A DNA stretch of 64,000 bases from Marinilabiliaceae bacterium JC017 (GCA_004296775.1 RHGE01000001.1:155734-219733); one strand, 5' to 3'; shown: positions 1 to 9,089, counted from the first letter of the stretch. Notes: generated by a model from the sequence alone, not told the origin. Numbers and translations: made by a program.

Positions 1-260
1 TCCATGGTAAAAAAACGGAATTGTTTATCGAAATCCAGCTCTACTCCCCAATTGGGTTCATTCCCGTTGGCGAAAAAATCAATCCCTTTCTCCTTTTTAT
101 TCAGATGAAAGGCAGCGTCAGGTCCTTCCGGTTGCATTCCCTGTACTTGTTCCTCCACCGGTGCTTCCGATACAGTTCCCTCATTCAGTTTTTGCTTAGG
201 CGCACACGCTACTGCCAGCGTTAAAAGTAAAAATGATATAAAAAAAAATTGCTGTCTCAT
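1..260 (-). CDS. Lipoprotein, N-terminal part (runs off the left edge)
   Basis: Reading leftwards from ATG at 260, the frame stays open to the window edge. It begins MRQQFFFISFLLL then TLAVACAPKQK, a lipoprotein signal peptide with a lipobox ending at Cys19. A Glu/Pro-rich linker follows, then the start of a folded domain containing GNEPNWGVELDF. That G-N-E-P-x-W motif resembles the start of the COG3650/META-neighbouring envelope lipoproteins (family knowledge, not verified). Only about 86 residues are visible, so the function is open. The protein is probably anchored on the periplasmic side of the envelope. The short plus-strand frame over the same DNA is an antisense shadow. Confidence 0.7.
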   Translation of the reverse strand, partial: MRQQFFFISFLLLTLAVACAPKQKLNEGTVSEAPVEEQVQGMQPEGPDAAFHLNKKEKGIDFFANGNEPNWGVELDFDKQFRFFTM

Positions 261-601
261 GTTATTCTATTTAAATGATAGTGTGTTTTACTGCAATAGA
301 TCGTTAGATTTTAAACAATAGGCCTTAGATTAATTTTCTTCCAGCTCAATTGCAGAGCTAGAAAAGTTACAATCGTTTTTTTCGTTCAAAAAACACACCA
401 AAATCCTATGCTGAAAAATAAAATTCTCCCAACCCATTCCCTTTTATTAATTGGTTCGCCTGATTGAGGGCATTCCTTCGTCTGTTCATGGCGCATGATT
501 TTATATTCTCATGCTATTATGAATTTGATTTATCCCAGCATCTTGCATCACATGAGATACAAGAGTTAAATCCACTGTTTTCAGGAAACCTGAAGGCACA
601 A
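261..601. other. Intergenic stretch with one dispersed AT-rich repeat copy
   Basis: No gene is supported here. Positions 294-335 carry the head of a dispersed repeat (CAATAGATCGTTAGATTTTA and variant continuation) also found near 6833, 8514, 22397, 27251 and 56811. The stretch also holds the promoter side of the leftward lipoprotein gene. Confidence 0.5.
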
Positions 602-634
602 AAAAGCGGAAGCTCCAATGGGAACTTCCGCTTT
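602..634 (-). terminator. Rho-independent terminator of the etf/acyl-CoA dehydrogenase operon
   Basis: Inverted repeat AAAGCGGAAG / CTTCCGCTTT with a short loop. On the minus strand it is followed by a run of six T. It lies about 20 bp past the acyl-CoA dehydrogenase stop codon. Confidence 0.85.
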
Positions 635-654
635 CCATATGCGATCTTAATCTA

Positions 655-2361
655 TTAATTATACTTATAGAAGCCCAGATCATCAATGGAAGAATTGAAA
701 ATGAAATTAGCTTTCGCATGGTTATCGGCTTTACCTCTGCGAATAAATACTTCAGTTGATGTTTTAAACATGTCATCACGCTGAGTATCCAATAGCAACA
801 GGTAACCCATAACAATATTTCCAGCCATTTCAACCAAACGACGGGCATGATAATCGATGTACTCATTGTCTTTTACATCAATCACTGCTTTCACCGTCTT
901 TTCATACTCTTCGGTCATTCCAATCAAGGTACGACGATAGCTATGTAATTCAGGCTTCAGCTCCATCATTTCGTATTCGCGAATACGATCCAGGTAACCA
1001 CCAGTGGTAACACCACGAATGGCAGCAACAACCTGCAATTGCGTTGTTCCTTCATAGATAGAAGTGATACGCGCATCGCGATAAATCCTTTCAACCGGAT
1101 AGTCTTTCATAAATCCAGAACCACCATGTATCTGTACTGCATCGTAAGCCAACTGGTTACTGTACTCACTGGATGTTCCCTTCAACAATGGCGTAAAGAT
1201 GTCTGCCAGCTTCTGGTAACGTTTCATCTCTTTGCGTTCAGCTGGTTCAAGCTTACGCTCTTCAGCAATGTGCATGTAAGTTTTATATAAATCTACAAAG
1301 CGAGATGTTTCATACAGCATTGTTCTGGAAGCATCCAGCTTAGATTTCATAACTGTCAGCATTTCATAAACAGCAGGAAATTTAATAATTGATTTACCAA
1401 ACTGCTCCCTATCCTGTGCATACTGTAACGCTTCACGGTAAGCCGATTCAGACACACCAACAGACTGTGCACCAATTCCAAGACGCGCACCATTCATCAA
1501 AGCCATTACGTATTTGATCAATCCCATCTTACGCTGACCAACTAACTCGGCAGGCGCATCTTTGAAAACCAATTCACAAGTAGGTGATCCTTTGATACCC
1601 ATCTTGTTTTCCAATCGACGAATGGTTACAGCCTGGTTATTGCGATCGTAAATAAACATCGACAAACCACGGCCATCTTTCGTTCCTTCTTCTGAACGGG
1701 CCAAGACCAATGACACATGCGCATCTCCGTTGGTAATGAAACGCTTCACCCCATTCAGATACCATTTTCCATCCTCTTCGTTAAGCGTAGCTTTCAGTTC
1801 AACAGCCTGTAAATCTGAACCAGCATCCGGCTCAGTAAGGTCCATAGCAGCCGTTTCTCCATTAGAGATACGAGGCAGGAAACGCTCCTTCTGATCCTCA
1901 TTGGAAAATTCGTTAATGGTTTCAGCACAATCCTGCAGTCCCCAAATGTTCACAAAACCGGCATCGGCACGTGACACAATATCTGCGGCCATAATATATG
2001 GTACAATCGGGAAGTTCAACCCTTCGTATTTACGAGGCAAGGTGATTCCCATCAATCCGGCCTGAACCAAAGCATCCAGGTTTTTCTGGGTACCTTCGGC
2101 ATAAACCACTTCATTATTTACAATTTTTGGTCCTTCCTGGTCGACACTCTCAGCATTAGGAGCCACAATATCACCACAAATCTCCCCTACAATATCCAAT
2201 ACTTTCTCGTAGCTATCCATCGCATCTTCAAAATCGATGGGTGCATAATCAAATTTATCCTTGTCGGCAAAATTGCGTTCTTTCAGAGCCACAATTTTTT
2301 TCATCAACGGGTGAGTCAGATGAAATTTAAGATCCGGATTATCTGTGAAAAAATTAGCCAT
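655..2361 (-). CDS. Acyl-CoA dehydrogenase (long form with C-terminal extension)
   Basis: FAD-dependent acyl-CoA dehydrogenase that oxidises an acyl-CoA at C2-C3 and passes electrons to ETF. About 568 residues from ATG at 2361; an in-frame ATG at 2400 would add 13 unconvincing residues, so the MANFFTDNPD start is preferred. Visible family features are the MDLTEPDAGSD substrate/flavin loop, GxKRFITNGDAH, RLGIGAQSVGVSESAYREAL, the QIHGGSGFMKDYPVERIYRDAR region and ITSIYEGTTQLQ with the usual catalytic Glu position. About 130 residues follow the core, as in long ACADs of the FadE/AcdA type. It is the last gene of an operon after etfB and etfA, which fits direct electron transfer to that ETF. Substrate chain length cannot be read from sequence. 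Confidence 0.95.
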   Translation of the reverse strand: MANFFTDNPDLKFHLTHPLMKKIVALKERNFADKDKFDYAPIDFEDAMDSYEKVLDIVGEICGDIVAPNAESVDQEGPKIVNNEVVYAEGTQKNLDALVQAGLMGITLPRKYEGLNFPIVPYIMAADIVSRADAGFVNIWGLQDCAETINEFSNEDQKERFLPRISNGETAAMDLTEPDAGSDLQAVELKATLNEEDGKWYLNGVKRFITNGDAHVSLVLARSEEGTKDGRGLSMFIYDRNNQAVTIRRLENKMGIKGSPTCELVFKDAPAELVGQRKMGLIKYVMALMNGARLGIGAQSVGVSESAYREALQYAQDREQFGKSIIKFPAVYEMLTVMKSKLDASRTMLYETSRFVDLYKTYMHIAEERKLEPAERKEMKRYQKLADIFTPLLKGTSSEYSNQLAYDAVQIHGGSGFMKDYPVERIYRDARITSIYEGTTQLQVVAAIRGVTTGGYLDRIREYEMMELKPELHSYRRTLIGMTEEYEKTVKAVIDVKDNEYIDYHARRLVEMAGNIVMGYLLLLDTQRDDMFKTSTEVFIRRGKADNHAKANFIFNSSIDDLGFYKYN

Positions 2362-2436
2362 TTTCTTTGTTATTTGTGATCCGGCCAGTGCCGGCATCAA
2401 AATCCAACATTTATTATTCTATCAGCGCAAAGATGA

Positions 2437-3456
2437 TTACTTAGTATTCTGCTTGTAATACTTAATCAATTTTGGAATCACCTCCATCACATCACCGGTT
2501 ATGGCATAATCGGCAAGTTTGTTGATAGGCGCATTTGGATCATTATTAACTGCAATAATCATTGATGATTCTTCCATACCGGCAGTATGCTGAATCTGTC
2601 CTGAAATACCACAGGCAATATAAAGTTTTGGACGAACTGTCACACCGGTTTGTCCGATTTGACGCTCATGCTCTGCATAACCGGCATCAACTGCAGCCCT
2701 GGAAGCACCTACTTCAGCCCCCAACACATCAGCCAGTTCATATAACGCATTGAAATTCTCTTTTGATCCCATACCATAACCACCGGCTATAATAATGGAT
2801 GAGTTTTTGATGTTAACCTTGGATTTCTCCATGTGTCGATCAAGCACATTAACCACTAGATCTTCAGGCTTCAAAAACTTATCAACATCTAACTTATTCA
2901 CCTCTCCGGTATAAGCAGCGTCAAATATCTCTTTTTTCATCACCCCTTCACGTACAGTAGCCATCTGTGGCCTACAGTCAGGGTTAATAATTGTTGCAAC
3001 AATATTTCCCCCAAAAGCAGGACGAATTTGGTACAACAAGTTTTCATAGCTTTTTCCTGCTTTCTTGTCTTCATGACCACCAATAACAAGAGAGGTACAG
3101 TCAGCAGTTAAACCACTCTGCAAAGCAGAAGAGATACGTGGTCCAAGATCACGTCCCATGGTCGAAGCGCCTAAAAGTGCTATCTGAGGTTTTTCTTCTT
3201 TAAATAAACCTACAATCATTGAGGTGTGAGGTAACGTGGTAAAAGGGGCCAGACGTTTATCATCACCCACATGTACAACATCAGCTCCATAAGGAAACAA
3301 CTGCGCTTCAACACCATCCAGGTCTTGACCTAAAACAACAGCTTCCAGCTTACATTTAAGCTCATTGGCAAGGGAGCGGCCTTTAGTCATTAACTCCAGA
3401 CTCACATCAGCCACTTTTCCTTCATCTATTTCGCAAATAACAAAAACATTATTCAT
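2437..3456 (-). CDS. etfA: Electron transfer flavoprotein alpha subunit
   Basis: FAD-carrying subunit of the ETF heterodimer, 339 residues, which matches the usual length. The N-terminal half is the ETF alpha/beta domain (GASTMGRDLGPRISSALQSG). The C-terminal FAD domain has the signature LYIACGISGQIQHTAGME, followed by AVNNDPNAPINKLADYAITGD. It sits 67 bp after etfB and 75 bp before the acyl-CoA dehydrogenase start, so the three are probably co-transcribed. Partner subunit and electron donor are therefore encoded side by side. A bifurcating role cannot be excluded from sequence reading alone. Confidence 0.96.
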   Translation of the reverse strand: MNNVFVICEIDEGKVADVSLELMTKGRSLANELKCKLEAVVLGQDLDGVEAQLFPYGADVVHVGDDKRLAPFTTLPHTSMIVGLFKEEKPQIALLGASTMGRDLGPRISSALQSGLTADCTSLVIGGHEDKKAGKSYENLLYQIRPAFGGNIVATIINPDCRPQMATVREGVMKKEIFDAAYTGEVNKLDVDKFLKPEDLVVNVLDRHMEKSKVNIKNSSIIIAGGYGMGSKENFNALYELADVLGAEVGASRAAVDAGYAEHERQIGQTGVTVRPKLYIACGISGQIQHTAGMEESSMIIAVNNDPNAPINKLADYAITGDVMEVIPKLIKYYKQNTK

Positions 3457-3522
3457 TACTTCCTGATTTTTTATGGCCTCACGGCCAATTGGTATTAAAT
3501 AATTGGATAAAAGGGCTAGTGC

Positions 3523-4395
3523 TTAGCCGATGGTGTGATTGGCAATTAATTCTTTCATTAATTCATCAATCTCTTCATCGGCAGGAGTCAGCCTCTTGGC
3601 CTCTTTAGCCTGGAACACCACGTTTTCAATTTTCTTAACTTTCGTAGGTGATCCTGATAGTCCCAACCAATTGATATCCGTTTCAATATCATTTACACTC
3701 CACTCTTCAATATTCAGATATGGCCGATCAGCTGTTAAGTCAATGTAGTCTTCCGATTCACTCTGACGCTCGGTAATGGTCTTGGCATGTTTGTATTTCA
3801 TCACCAACTTGGCATTACGCGGACGACAATCAGGTGCAGTGGCATTAACTGTGATAACAGCAGGAAGTGCTGATTCCACGGTCTCTACTCCCCGTTCCAA
3901 ACGACGTCTGACAACAATTTTTTCATTTTCCACAGAGATTACTTCTTCTGCATAAGTAATCTGAGGCAAATTCAATTTTTCAGCTACCTGAGGTCCAACC
4001 TGCGCCGTATCCCCATCAATTGCCTGGCGACCAGCAATAATCAAATCGAAATCTTTAATCTTTTTGATCGCACATGAAATAGCGTATGAAGTAGCCAAGG
4101 TATCAGATCCGGCAAAAGCACGGTCTGTCAATAAGTAACCTTGATCAGCACCACGGTAAAAACCTTCTCGGATGATATCGGCAGCGCGACCAGGTCCCAT
4201 TGTTAACACAGAAATAGTCGCCCCTTTATATTTATCTTTCAATCGCAACGCTTGTTCTAAAGCATTTAAATCCTCCGGATTGAAAATGGCCGGCAACGCA
4301 GCACGGTTCACTGTTCCATCTGCTTTCATCGCATCTTTGCCGACATTTCTCGTATCAGGCACTTGCTTTGCAAGAACAACAATTTTTAATCCCAT
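3523..4395 (-). CDS. etfB: Electron transfer flavoprotein beta subunit
   Basis: Beta subunit of ETF, 290 residues. It opens with MGLKIVVLAKQVPDTRN, typical of EtfB, and contains the ETF_beta signature region VRRRLERGVETVESALPAVI with the VNATAPDCRPRNAKL stretch. The length exceeds the classical ~255 residues, as in EtfB/FixA-type proteins of anaerobes that carry a C-terminal arm (ADEEIDELMKELI at the end here). It is the first gene of the operon; a good Bacteroidota-type promoter lies just upstream. Together with EtfA it would shuttle electrons from the adjacent acyl-CoA dehydrogenase to a quinone reductase or, in a bifurcating version, between NADH, ferredoxin and crotonyl-CoA-like substrates. 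Confidence 0.96.
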   Translation of the reverse strand: MGLKIVVLAKQVPDTRNVGKDAMKADGTVNRAALPAIFNPEDLNALEQALRLKDKYKGATISVLTMGPGRAADIIREGFYRGADQGYLLTDRAFAGSDTLATSYAISCAIKKIKDFDLIIAGRQAIDGDTAQVGPQVAEKLNLPQITYAEEVISVENEKIVVRRRLERGVETVESALPAVITVNATAPDCRPRNAKLVMKYKHAKTITERQSESEDYIDLTADRPYLNIEEWSVNDIETDINWLGLSGSPTKVKKIENVVFQAKEAKRLTPADEEIDELMKELIANHTIG

Positions 4396-4435
4396 CTTTT
4401 ATCTCTAATTTGGTAAAGAATTATATAACGGATGA

Positions 4436-4465
4436 CAAATATATAAAAAGCCATCAATTTACAAA
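4436..4465 (-). promoter_or_regulatory. Bacteroidota-type promoter for the etfBA-acd operon
   Basis: On the minus strand TTTG (4465-4462) is followed, after 18 bp, by TATATTTG (4443-4436). This is a match to the -33 TTTG / -7 TAnnTTTG consensus of Bacteroidota primary sigma factors, about 40 bp from the etfB start codon. Confidence 0.6.
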
Positions 4466-4877
4466 CGTCCCACAAACAACTAAATTCCTGAATATTAAAT
4501 AAAGCCTATATCGCATTTCGCCCTTCTTAAACTCATAAAACATACGGCCATTCACATTCCTTAATCATTGATATAACACCACTTACAAGAGCATATTCAC
4601 AACATCACCAATTTTTCTTCAAAACTCATCTCCCGAAATGAACAAAAGGCAGAGAAATACCCTTTATTTATAATTAGATTAATTAACGCAGAATATTAAG
4701 CTCAATTTTTCGACACAAAAACATCTCAATAAAGAAACGGTAAGACGAAGAGAATTAATTCAATAAATCACTAGATTTCAAGCAACAGTTTTTAGATTAA
4801 TTTACATCTATTTCATTTGAAACCTCATAGATATTAATTCGATCATTTACGCATGAACTACTGTAAATACAAAAGGA
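4466..4877. other. Intergenic region between divergent etfB and msrB
   Basis: AT-rich, no gene seen. Roughly 4768-4870 resembles the dispersed AT-rich repeat family (CACTAGATTTCAAGCAACAG followed by a TTAGATTAATTTACATC stretch), but it is diverged. Confidence 0.35.
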
Positions 4878-5324
4878 ATGAAACAAGGTGGTATAATTTT
4901 ATTCTTTCTTTTATCACAAATAATTATGGCGCAAAGAGACACATCACATTTTAACTTCAGGCAGCTAACGACAGAAGAAACCAGGGTGATCATCCATAAA
5001 GGAACAGAGCAACCTTTTTCAGGAAAATATTATCAGCATAATGAGACTGGCACCTACACCTGCAAACAATGTGGTGCCGAATTATTTCTATCAACTGATA
5101 AATTTAATTCACAATGTGGCTGGCCAAGTTTTGATGATGAAATTAAAAATGCCGTCAAACGCATACCTGATGCAGATGGCCGACGGACAGAAATCATTTG
5201 TGCTAATTGCAACGGACACTTAGGACATGTATTTCTTGGAGAAGGATTCACTCAAAAAAACACCCGCCATTGTGTGAATTCTATTTCTCTTGAGTTTATT
5301 CCAAAAGAAAAAGAGGAAAAGTAA
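4878..5324 (+). CDS. msrB: Exported peptide-methionine (R)-S-oxide reductase
   Basis: Reduces methionine-R-sulfoxide in proteins. 148 residues. The N-terminus [19 protein letters not shown] looks like a cleavable signal peptide, so the enzyme probably acts in the periplasm. The SelR domain begins around residue 30 ([20 protein letters not shown]). Zinc ligands are two CxxC pairs, C62/C65 (CKQC) and C108/C111 (CANC). CGWPSF and the catalytic RHCVNS with Cys132 are intact. Single-domain form without MsrA. It stands alone and converges on the next minus-strand gene. Exported Msr enzymes fit repair of oxidised envelope proteins, together with the exported SOD encoded at 24.5 kb (inference). Confidence 0.95.
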   Translation: MKQGGIILFFLLSQIIMAQRDTSHFNFRQLTTEETRVIIHKGTEQPFSGKYYQHNETGTYTCKQCGAELFLSTDKFNSQCGWPSFDDEIKNAVKRIPDADGRRTEIICANCNGHLGHVFLGEGFTQKNTRHCVNSISLEFIPKEKEEK

Positions 5325-5330
5325 ATACAA

Positions 5331-5789
5331 TCAGGCAAGCGCCCGTTTATTACAATTATCTAAACTATATTTCATTAAAGGGCAATGCATACTTAAAGGA
5401 CACTCCCCAGCTAAATAATCACACAATTCCACATCTACGATTTCACCAACCACCGGATATACCTTTTGATTAAGAAAACTGCGCATCTGTCCATATTTCA
5501 TACGATCAGGAAGAAATTCAGGAAAATGAGGCTGTAATCCATATTTTATCCATAATTGTATCATTGCTGAGACCAAACTGGAGACTTCACGATCTTCGAG
5601 GTAATAACATTTCGGAAATATAAATTGCTCCAATCCCAATAACTCCGATAATACAAATCCATGATCATCCTCATTCGTCACTGGAATATATAAATCATCG
5701 TCTTCCTCCTGAATTTTAAGCAATTTATTATGAGCCGAACGATTGGCCTCTTTTATATCCTCCAATAGTTGTTCTACATATCTTCTCAT
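5331..5789 (-). CDS. Hypothetical protein with C-terminal cysteine cluster
   Basis: 152 residues, family not recognised. The N-terminus is helical and charged (MRRYVEQLLEDIKEANRSAH) and followed by an acidic EEDDDLYIPV segment. The C-terminal third contains CDYLAGECPLSMHC and a further Cys in LDNCNKRALA, spaced C-x6-C-x5-C-x9-C, plus an upstream Cys in FPKCYYLED. This could bind zinc or an Fe-S cluster, but that is inference. No signal peptide, so it is probably cytoplasmic. It lies 6 bp from the convergent msrB stop. The coding frame is supported by its length, sensible composition and lack of overlap with anything better. Confidence 0.7.
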   Translation of the reverse strand: MRRYVEQLLEDIKEANRSAHNKLLKIQEEDDDLYIPVTNEDDHGFVLSELLGLEQFIFPKCYYLEDREVSSLVSAMIQLWIKYGLQPHFPEFLPDRMKYGQMRSFLNQKVYPVVGEIVDVELCDYLAGECPLSMHCPLMKYSLDNCNKRALA

Positions 5790-6283
5790 CTAGCATTTAT
5801 TTTGGCGATAATCATGCGCAGCAAAAGTATCTTAGTTAAACCAATCTCCCAAATGTCCTTTTAATAAACCACGCCTTTTAGGATCAAATATTCCAAGGAA
5901 CACCCGCCCATTATTTTCTAAATCTCACCTACTGACAAACATATAGGCGCTTAGGGTGCTACTTTTACCAACACGTTGTTCAAATGGAAGGTCGTTTATG
6001 CTGTTACCAATGACCTTGATATAAGTAGATCTAATGTCTATTATCTAACAAGGTGCCGATTGCAAATCAATGCTAGCAGGGGCAAACGCGAAGTCGCCCT
6101 TGAATATATCGACACTATAACACAAAAAGCCAAATGACGAGTCGGACCATGATGTTGGAAAGCGCGTGAGCCCGTCATACCGATTAGTAATTAAAATGCC
6201 CACTTAATGCGCTTCGCTTTTAATTGGTCTTTAATTATCTATCGGCATTACACCAAGGTCATTCTTAAATAGGTTTGGTGTAA
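5790..6283. repeat. Gene-free stretch with degenerate interspersed repeats
   Basis: No gene is supported. Three recurrent pieces are seen. 5949-5990 (CTACTTTTACCAACACGTTG) recurs near 7455 and inverted near 29830. 6055-6085 carries a variant of the palindrome GCCGATTGCAAATC found four times near 48 kb. 6183-6282 resembles 22440-22565, sharing ATCTATCGGCAT, ACACCAAGGTCATT and AATAGGTTTGGT. Confidence 0.5.
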
Positions 6284-6457
6284 AATAAGCGGGCCGGCGC
6301 AGGCGCGACGAAGATGAATGCGGGAATTCTGGCATGTGGGTTAGCAAAAATTCATCAAGGAGGTGGGGAGAAGCTTTTATTTGACTAGCGTTTTTTGCTT
6401 CGTTTTTGGGGCTATGCCTAAAATGAAGTAGGGTTTGGGACAACGTCCCAATAAAAC
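6284..6457 (+). repeat. Interspersed repeat B, copy 1
   Basis: About 170 bp running from GCGACGAAGATGAATGCGGG through TTCATCAAGGAGGTGGGG and TTTTTTGCTTCGTTTTTGGG to the end palindrome GGGACAACGTCCC. Copies with high identity are at 48093-48246 (same strand) and 52976-53149 (opposite strand). Copies 1 and 2 leave a short minus-strand frame open (MSQTLLHF...KNEAKNAS), but copy 3 has an in-frame stop, so I read the unit as non-coding. Confidence 0.8.
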
Positions 6458-6971
6458 TATTCCTGAAGAACTAAAACTTATATATCAATTAACCCTCTTG
6501 TTAAGTTGTTATCCTGGCGTCAACATGGCCAATGGCCATCTCTGACTATTATCTAACAATCTATTGTCTTGTCAAAAATAAAGTTAATGGCAACATCCCT
6601 CGAAGAGGCTTTTTTTTTGGCTACTCCTGAAAAAACATAGTGTCTTATCAGTAATGTCTGTGTATTTTTTGGCAGGATATTGCCATGTCGGTCATGTAAA
6701 TATCTTGATTCTCATATCTGTGTACTTTTCTGGCTTATTCAGGTTAGACTTTTGTAAATAATTGAAAAACAGCTTGTGTTTATCCAATAGACAGAGTTGT
6801 TAATGGCCAAAAAAGGAGAGTAATGTTAATCAGTCTAAAGTCTATTCTCTAAAATCTAACGATCTATTGACCATTCAAGCCGGTTTAAAAATCAAGTCCA
6901 CGAAATGACAGATGACGAAATATTACATAAACATACCTCTCTCGCCAACTTTCAATATCACAAGAACCCCT
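6458..6971. repeat. Gene-free stretch with inverted copy of the AT-rich repeat
   Basis: About 6725-6870 is, in reverse orientation, the same ~130-bp AT-rich element as 8510-8640: both contain CAATAGATCGTTAGATTTTA, a CCATTAACA(A/G)CT block and CTGTTTTTCAATTA. 6542-6567 is a second partial head in reverse orientation. 6594-6619 holds CCCTCGAAGAGGC plus a T-run, repeated at 7670-7694 and inverted near 29690. No gene. Confidence 0.55.
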
Positions 6972-7245
6972 TATCACACCCCCGTGACCTTCTATCACGC
7001 CCTAATGCCCCGTTATCACACCCCCATGACCTTCTATCACACTCCAATGACCCTTTTATCACATCCCCATGACCATCTATCACACCCCAATGCCCCGTTA
7101 TCACAGCCCCATGATCATCTATCACACTCCAATACCCCGTTATCACAGGCCCATGACCATCTATCACACCCCAATGCCCCATTATCACAGCCCCATGACC
7201 ATCTATCACACCCCAATACCCCGTTATCACAGGCCCATGTCCCAT
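6972..7245 (+). repeat. 21-bp tandem repeat array (13 units)
   Basis: TATCAC starts recur at 6972, 6993, 7014, 7035, 7057, 7078, 7099, 7120, 7141, 7162, 7183, 7204 and 7225. The period is 21 bp with one 22-bp unit. Two unit types alternate (TATCACACCCCAATGCCCCG and TATCACAGCCCCATGACCAT), giving a 42-bp higher-order period. Because 21 is a multiple of three, long frames stay open on both strands as 7-residue repeats. With no start context or non-repeat domain, these are not taken as genes. Confidence 0.9.
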
Positions 7246-8509
7246 GCTAACGCAGATTTGCAATTTGTGCAATTACTGAGGAATAGTGTTAGACTTTTAA
7301 GAAGTAACTAACAGACATGTTAACGATAATTAGGCAACGATTTTAATGTCGTATTGGTGATGTATTGCTTTAAATTTAAGGATTCTATGGGATATCATTA
7401 GGTGTTGTAACTTTACCCGAAGGGCTTTTTTCTATAGAGAAAAATCGAGACGCTTAGTCAGCAACTTTTACCAACATGTTATTCAAATTGGATGGAAATA
7501 TATAAAGAAGTTAGAGGGGAAAACAGATGGAAACACTTAGAGAAAAATGGAGATACATTGAAAAAGATAGAAATATTTTGAAACAACTTGTACTTACCAA
7601 AGAAATATCTCTGCGTCTCAGCAGCTCCGCGGTGTATAATGAATCTTGTTAAGACAACAAACTAAAAGCACCCCCCCTCGAAGAGGCTTTTTTTCAAACT
7701 AATACTAAAAAAACATTGCTTCTTATTGGAATTTTCAAAGACTGGGAAAGACTATTTTTGAGCAAAATTTACACCAATGACCACAAACCTGTCTATTCCC
7801 TATTTTATAGATCAGTCATATCCTATTACAGACTGGAATATCGTTAAATAACGTACATTTTCTTATCTTATAAAATACTAAACTTCTGGCACATACCAGA
7901 CTCCCAGAGGACTTCTAGTTGTTTATAAGTTAATTAAACGATTTTTAAACCACTACATGGTTTTATGAACTTTTCATTGAAAAGCAATTCGTATAATTCG
8001 ATAAATTCGCGGTTGCCAAAATGCTTACAAAGCAAGCTATATAAGCTTTAAACATATAGAGGAAATGTCAGTTGATAATACTCCTGACCTAAAGAAGGAG
8101 TGAAAGCATTCAAATAGCTGCCTTCCATACCATTTACCCGGAAATAAATTGGAATTTACACAGGGAATTGTCAAAGTAAAGTCAGTTAAATTTATAAATA
8201 GTCTGCATTAATTACGGATTATCTGTGACTTTAGTCTGTATTTATAGTACTTAAGACTGTTTTTTGACCCGTTTCATCATCAACGAAGTCTTAGAGGAAG
8301 GTTATGGGCACAATTTGGATAAACACCAATGAAGTGAGTTAATGTTGTTTTAGGTAATGACTGATGCGGACCAAAGATTGAAAGTTATTGACTGATGTTT
8401 TTCATGTCTTATAAAAAACTAAATTTTAGGCGTATACCCAAAGCACCAGAGAAGACACAATTGATTATTAGCAAATTACATTCACCCTTGTTTTAAACGC
8501 GAATTATAC
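7246..8509. repeat. Gene-free stretch with diverged interspersed repeats
   Basis: No gene is supported in 1.2 kb. 7450-7600 resembles 52495-52610, 53221-53321 and, inverted, 29745-29870. The shared features are a purine-rich GGAAATAGATAGAAACAG-like series and TTGAAACAACTTGTACTTAC. 7835-7940 and 8400-8470 share a TCTTATAAAA(A)TACTAAA-like core followed by a GGC-TATACC motif. 7945-7965 (TTTAAACCACTACATGGTTT) is a hairpin similar to 8670-8690 (TTTAAACCACGGTGTGGTTT). Confidence 0.45.
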
Positions 8510-8640
8510 TAATCAATAGATCGTTAGATTTTAGATAATAAACATTAGACCGTTTTACATTATCTTCATTTTTAGACCATTAACAGCTTTATCTATTGAA
8601 AAAACATAAACTGTTTTTCAATTACTTACAAAAGTTTAAC
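8510..8640 (+). repeat. AT-rich interspersed repeat, best-preserved copy
   Basis: Head CAATAGATCGTTAGATTTTA at 8514, then TTAGACCGTTTTACATTATC, a CCATTAACAGCTTTATC block and tail CTGTTTTTCAATTACTTAC. An inverted copy lies at about 6725-6870, a partial direct copy of the tail at 29870-29965, and heads near 294, 22397, 27251 and 56811. Confidence 0.6.
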
Positions 8641-8684
8641 AAATTATTAATCTAATAGAACGAATTTTAAACCACGGTGTGGTT

Positions 8685-8918
8685 TCATGAGTTTTTCTCA
8701 GGGCATAGCGGCTTGTTACCTCTCCACTCCCCCACAGATCCGTACGAGTGAATTTCCCGCATACGGTTCCTCTCAAACCAGCTTCGCCTTAAAATACCTC
8801 TGCTATTAAAGGTAATTCCATAGTAGTTATAACGACCTCGAAGTTGCACATTTAACACACCTTTAAGTTCGCCTATTTTCATGTGCCGGTTAAGCATTAT
8901 CCAGTCCTTCGTTTTAGA
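8685..8918 (-). pseudogene. Group II intron reverse transcriptase/maturase, C-terminal relic
   Basis: The frame after the stop at 8921-8919 reads KTKDWIMLNRHMK, LKGVLNVQLRGRYNYYGITF and NSRGILRRSW. These match the maturase domain X of bacterial group II intron proteins, in which K-x-W-I...R-H-M-K and L-x-G-Y/H-Y-N-Y-Y-G are characteristic. Only about 75 residues remain; the RT catalytic part is gone, so it is a relic. The end of the frame overlaps a 33-nt hairpin at 8737-8769 resembling intron domain V, with outer arms GAACCGTA / TACGGATC. The remnant abuts another gene fragment at 9 kb. Identification is from motif memory, without a database search. Confidence 0.75.
8737..8769 (-). ncRNA. 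Domain V-like hairpin of the intron relic
   Basis: On the minus strand a 33-nt segment pairs GAACCGTA with TACGGATC (one A-A mismatch) around an inner GCGGGAAA region, close to the size and outer arms of group II intron domain V. It lies where the intron 3' end would be, just downstream of the domain X frame. Degenerate. Confidence 0.45.
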
Positions 8919-8993
8919 TCAGCCTATCCGGAATTTTTTACTGCTGGTTTTCCGTTTCAATACCGGATTACCCTTACGACTGAAGTTCTGGTA

Positions 8994-9089
8994 ATGGGTA
9001 TTCCTATTTCAACAGTGATGGCAGAACAAAAAGTGGGAAATGCATTAAAGACAGGAGCTGAGCACATCGTCTCTACCGAAGCATCATAG
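8994..9089 (+). pseudogene. Fragment of a LutA/YkgE-like (CCG-domain) Fe-S protein
   Basis: In one plus-strand frame the text MGIPISTVMAEQKV then GNALKTGAEHIVSTEAS resembles the second cysteine-rich (CCG) domain of LutA/YkgE lactate-utilisation proteins, where similar wording precedes the conserved C-L-M-H motif. The frame stops (TAG) exactly where that Cys would be expected. Upstream residues do not match the family, so only about 30 residues of homology remain. It is probably a decayed or recombined fragment. Recognition rests on family memory; no intact lut operon is present in the window. Confidence 0.5.

Noticed and set aside
6231..6443. Short minus-strand protein MSQTLLHF... (also at 48032-48232)
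   Set aside because: Part of interspersed repeat B; a third copy carries an in-frame stop and identity extends beyond the frame.
6912..7311. Open frames on both strands with 7-residue repeats
   Set aside because: They exist because the 21-bp unit is a multiple of three; no start context, no non-repeat domain, and frames on both strands are equally open.
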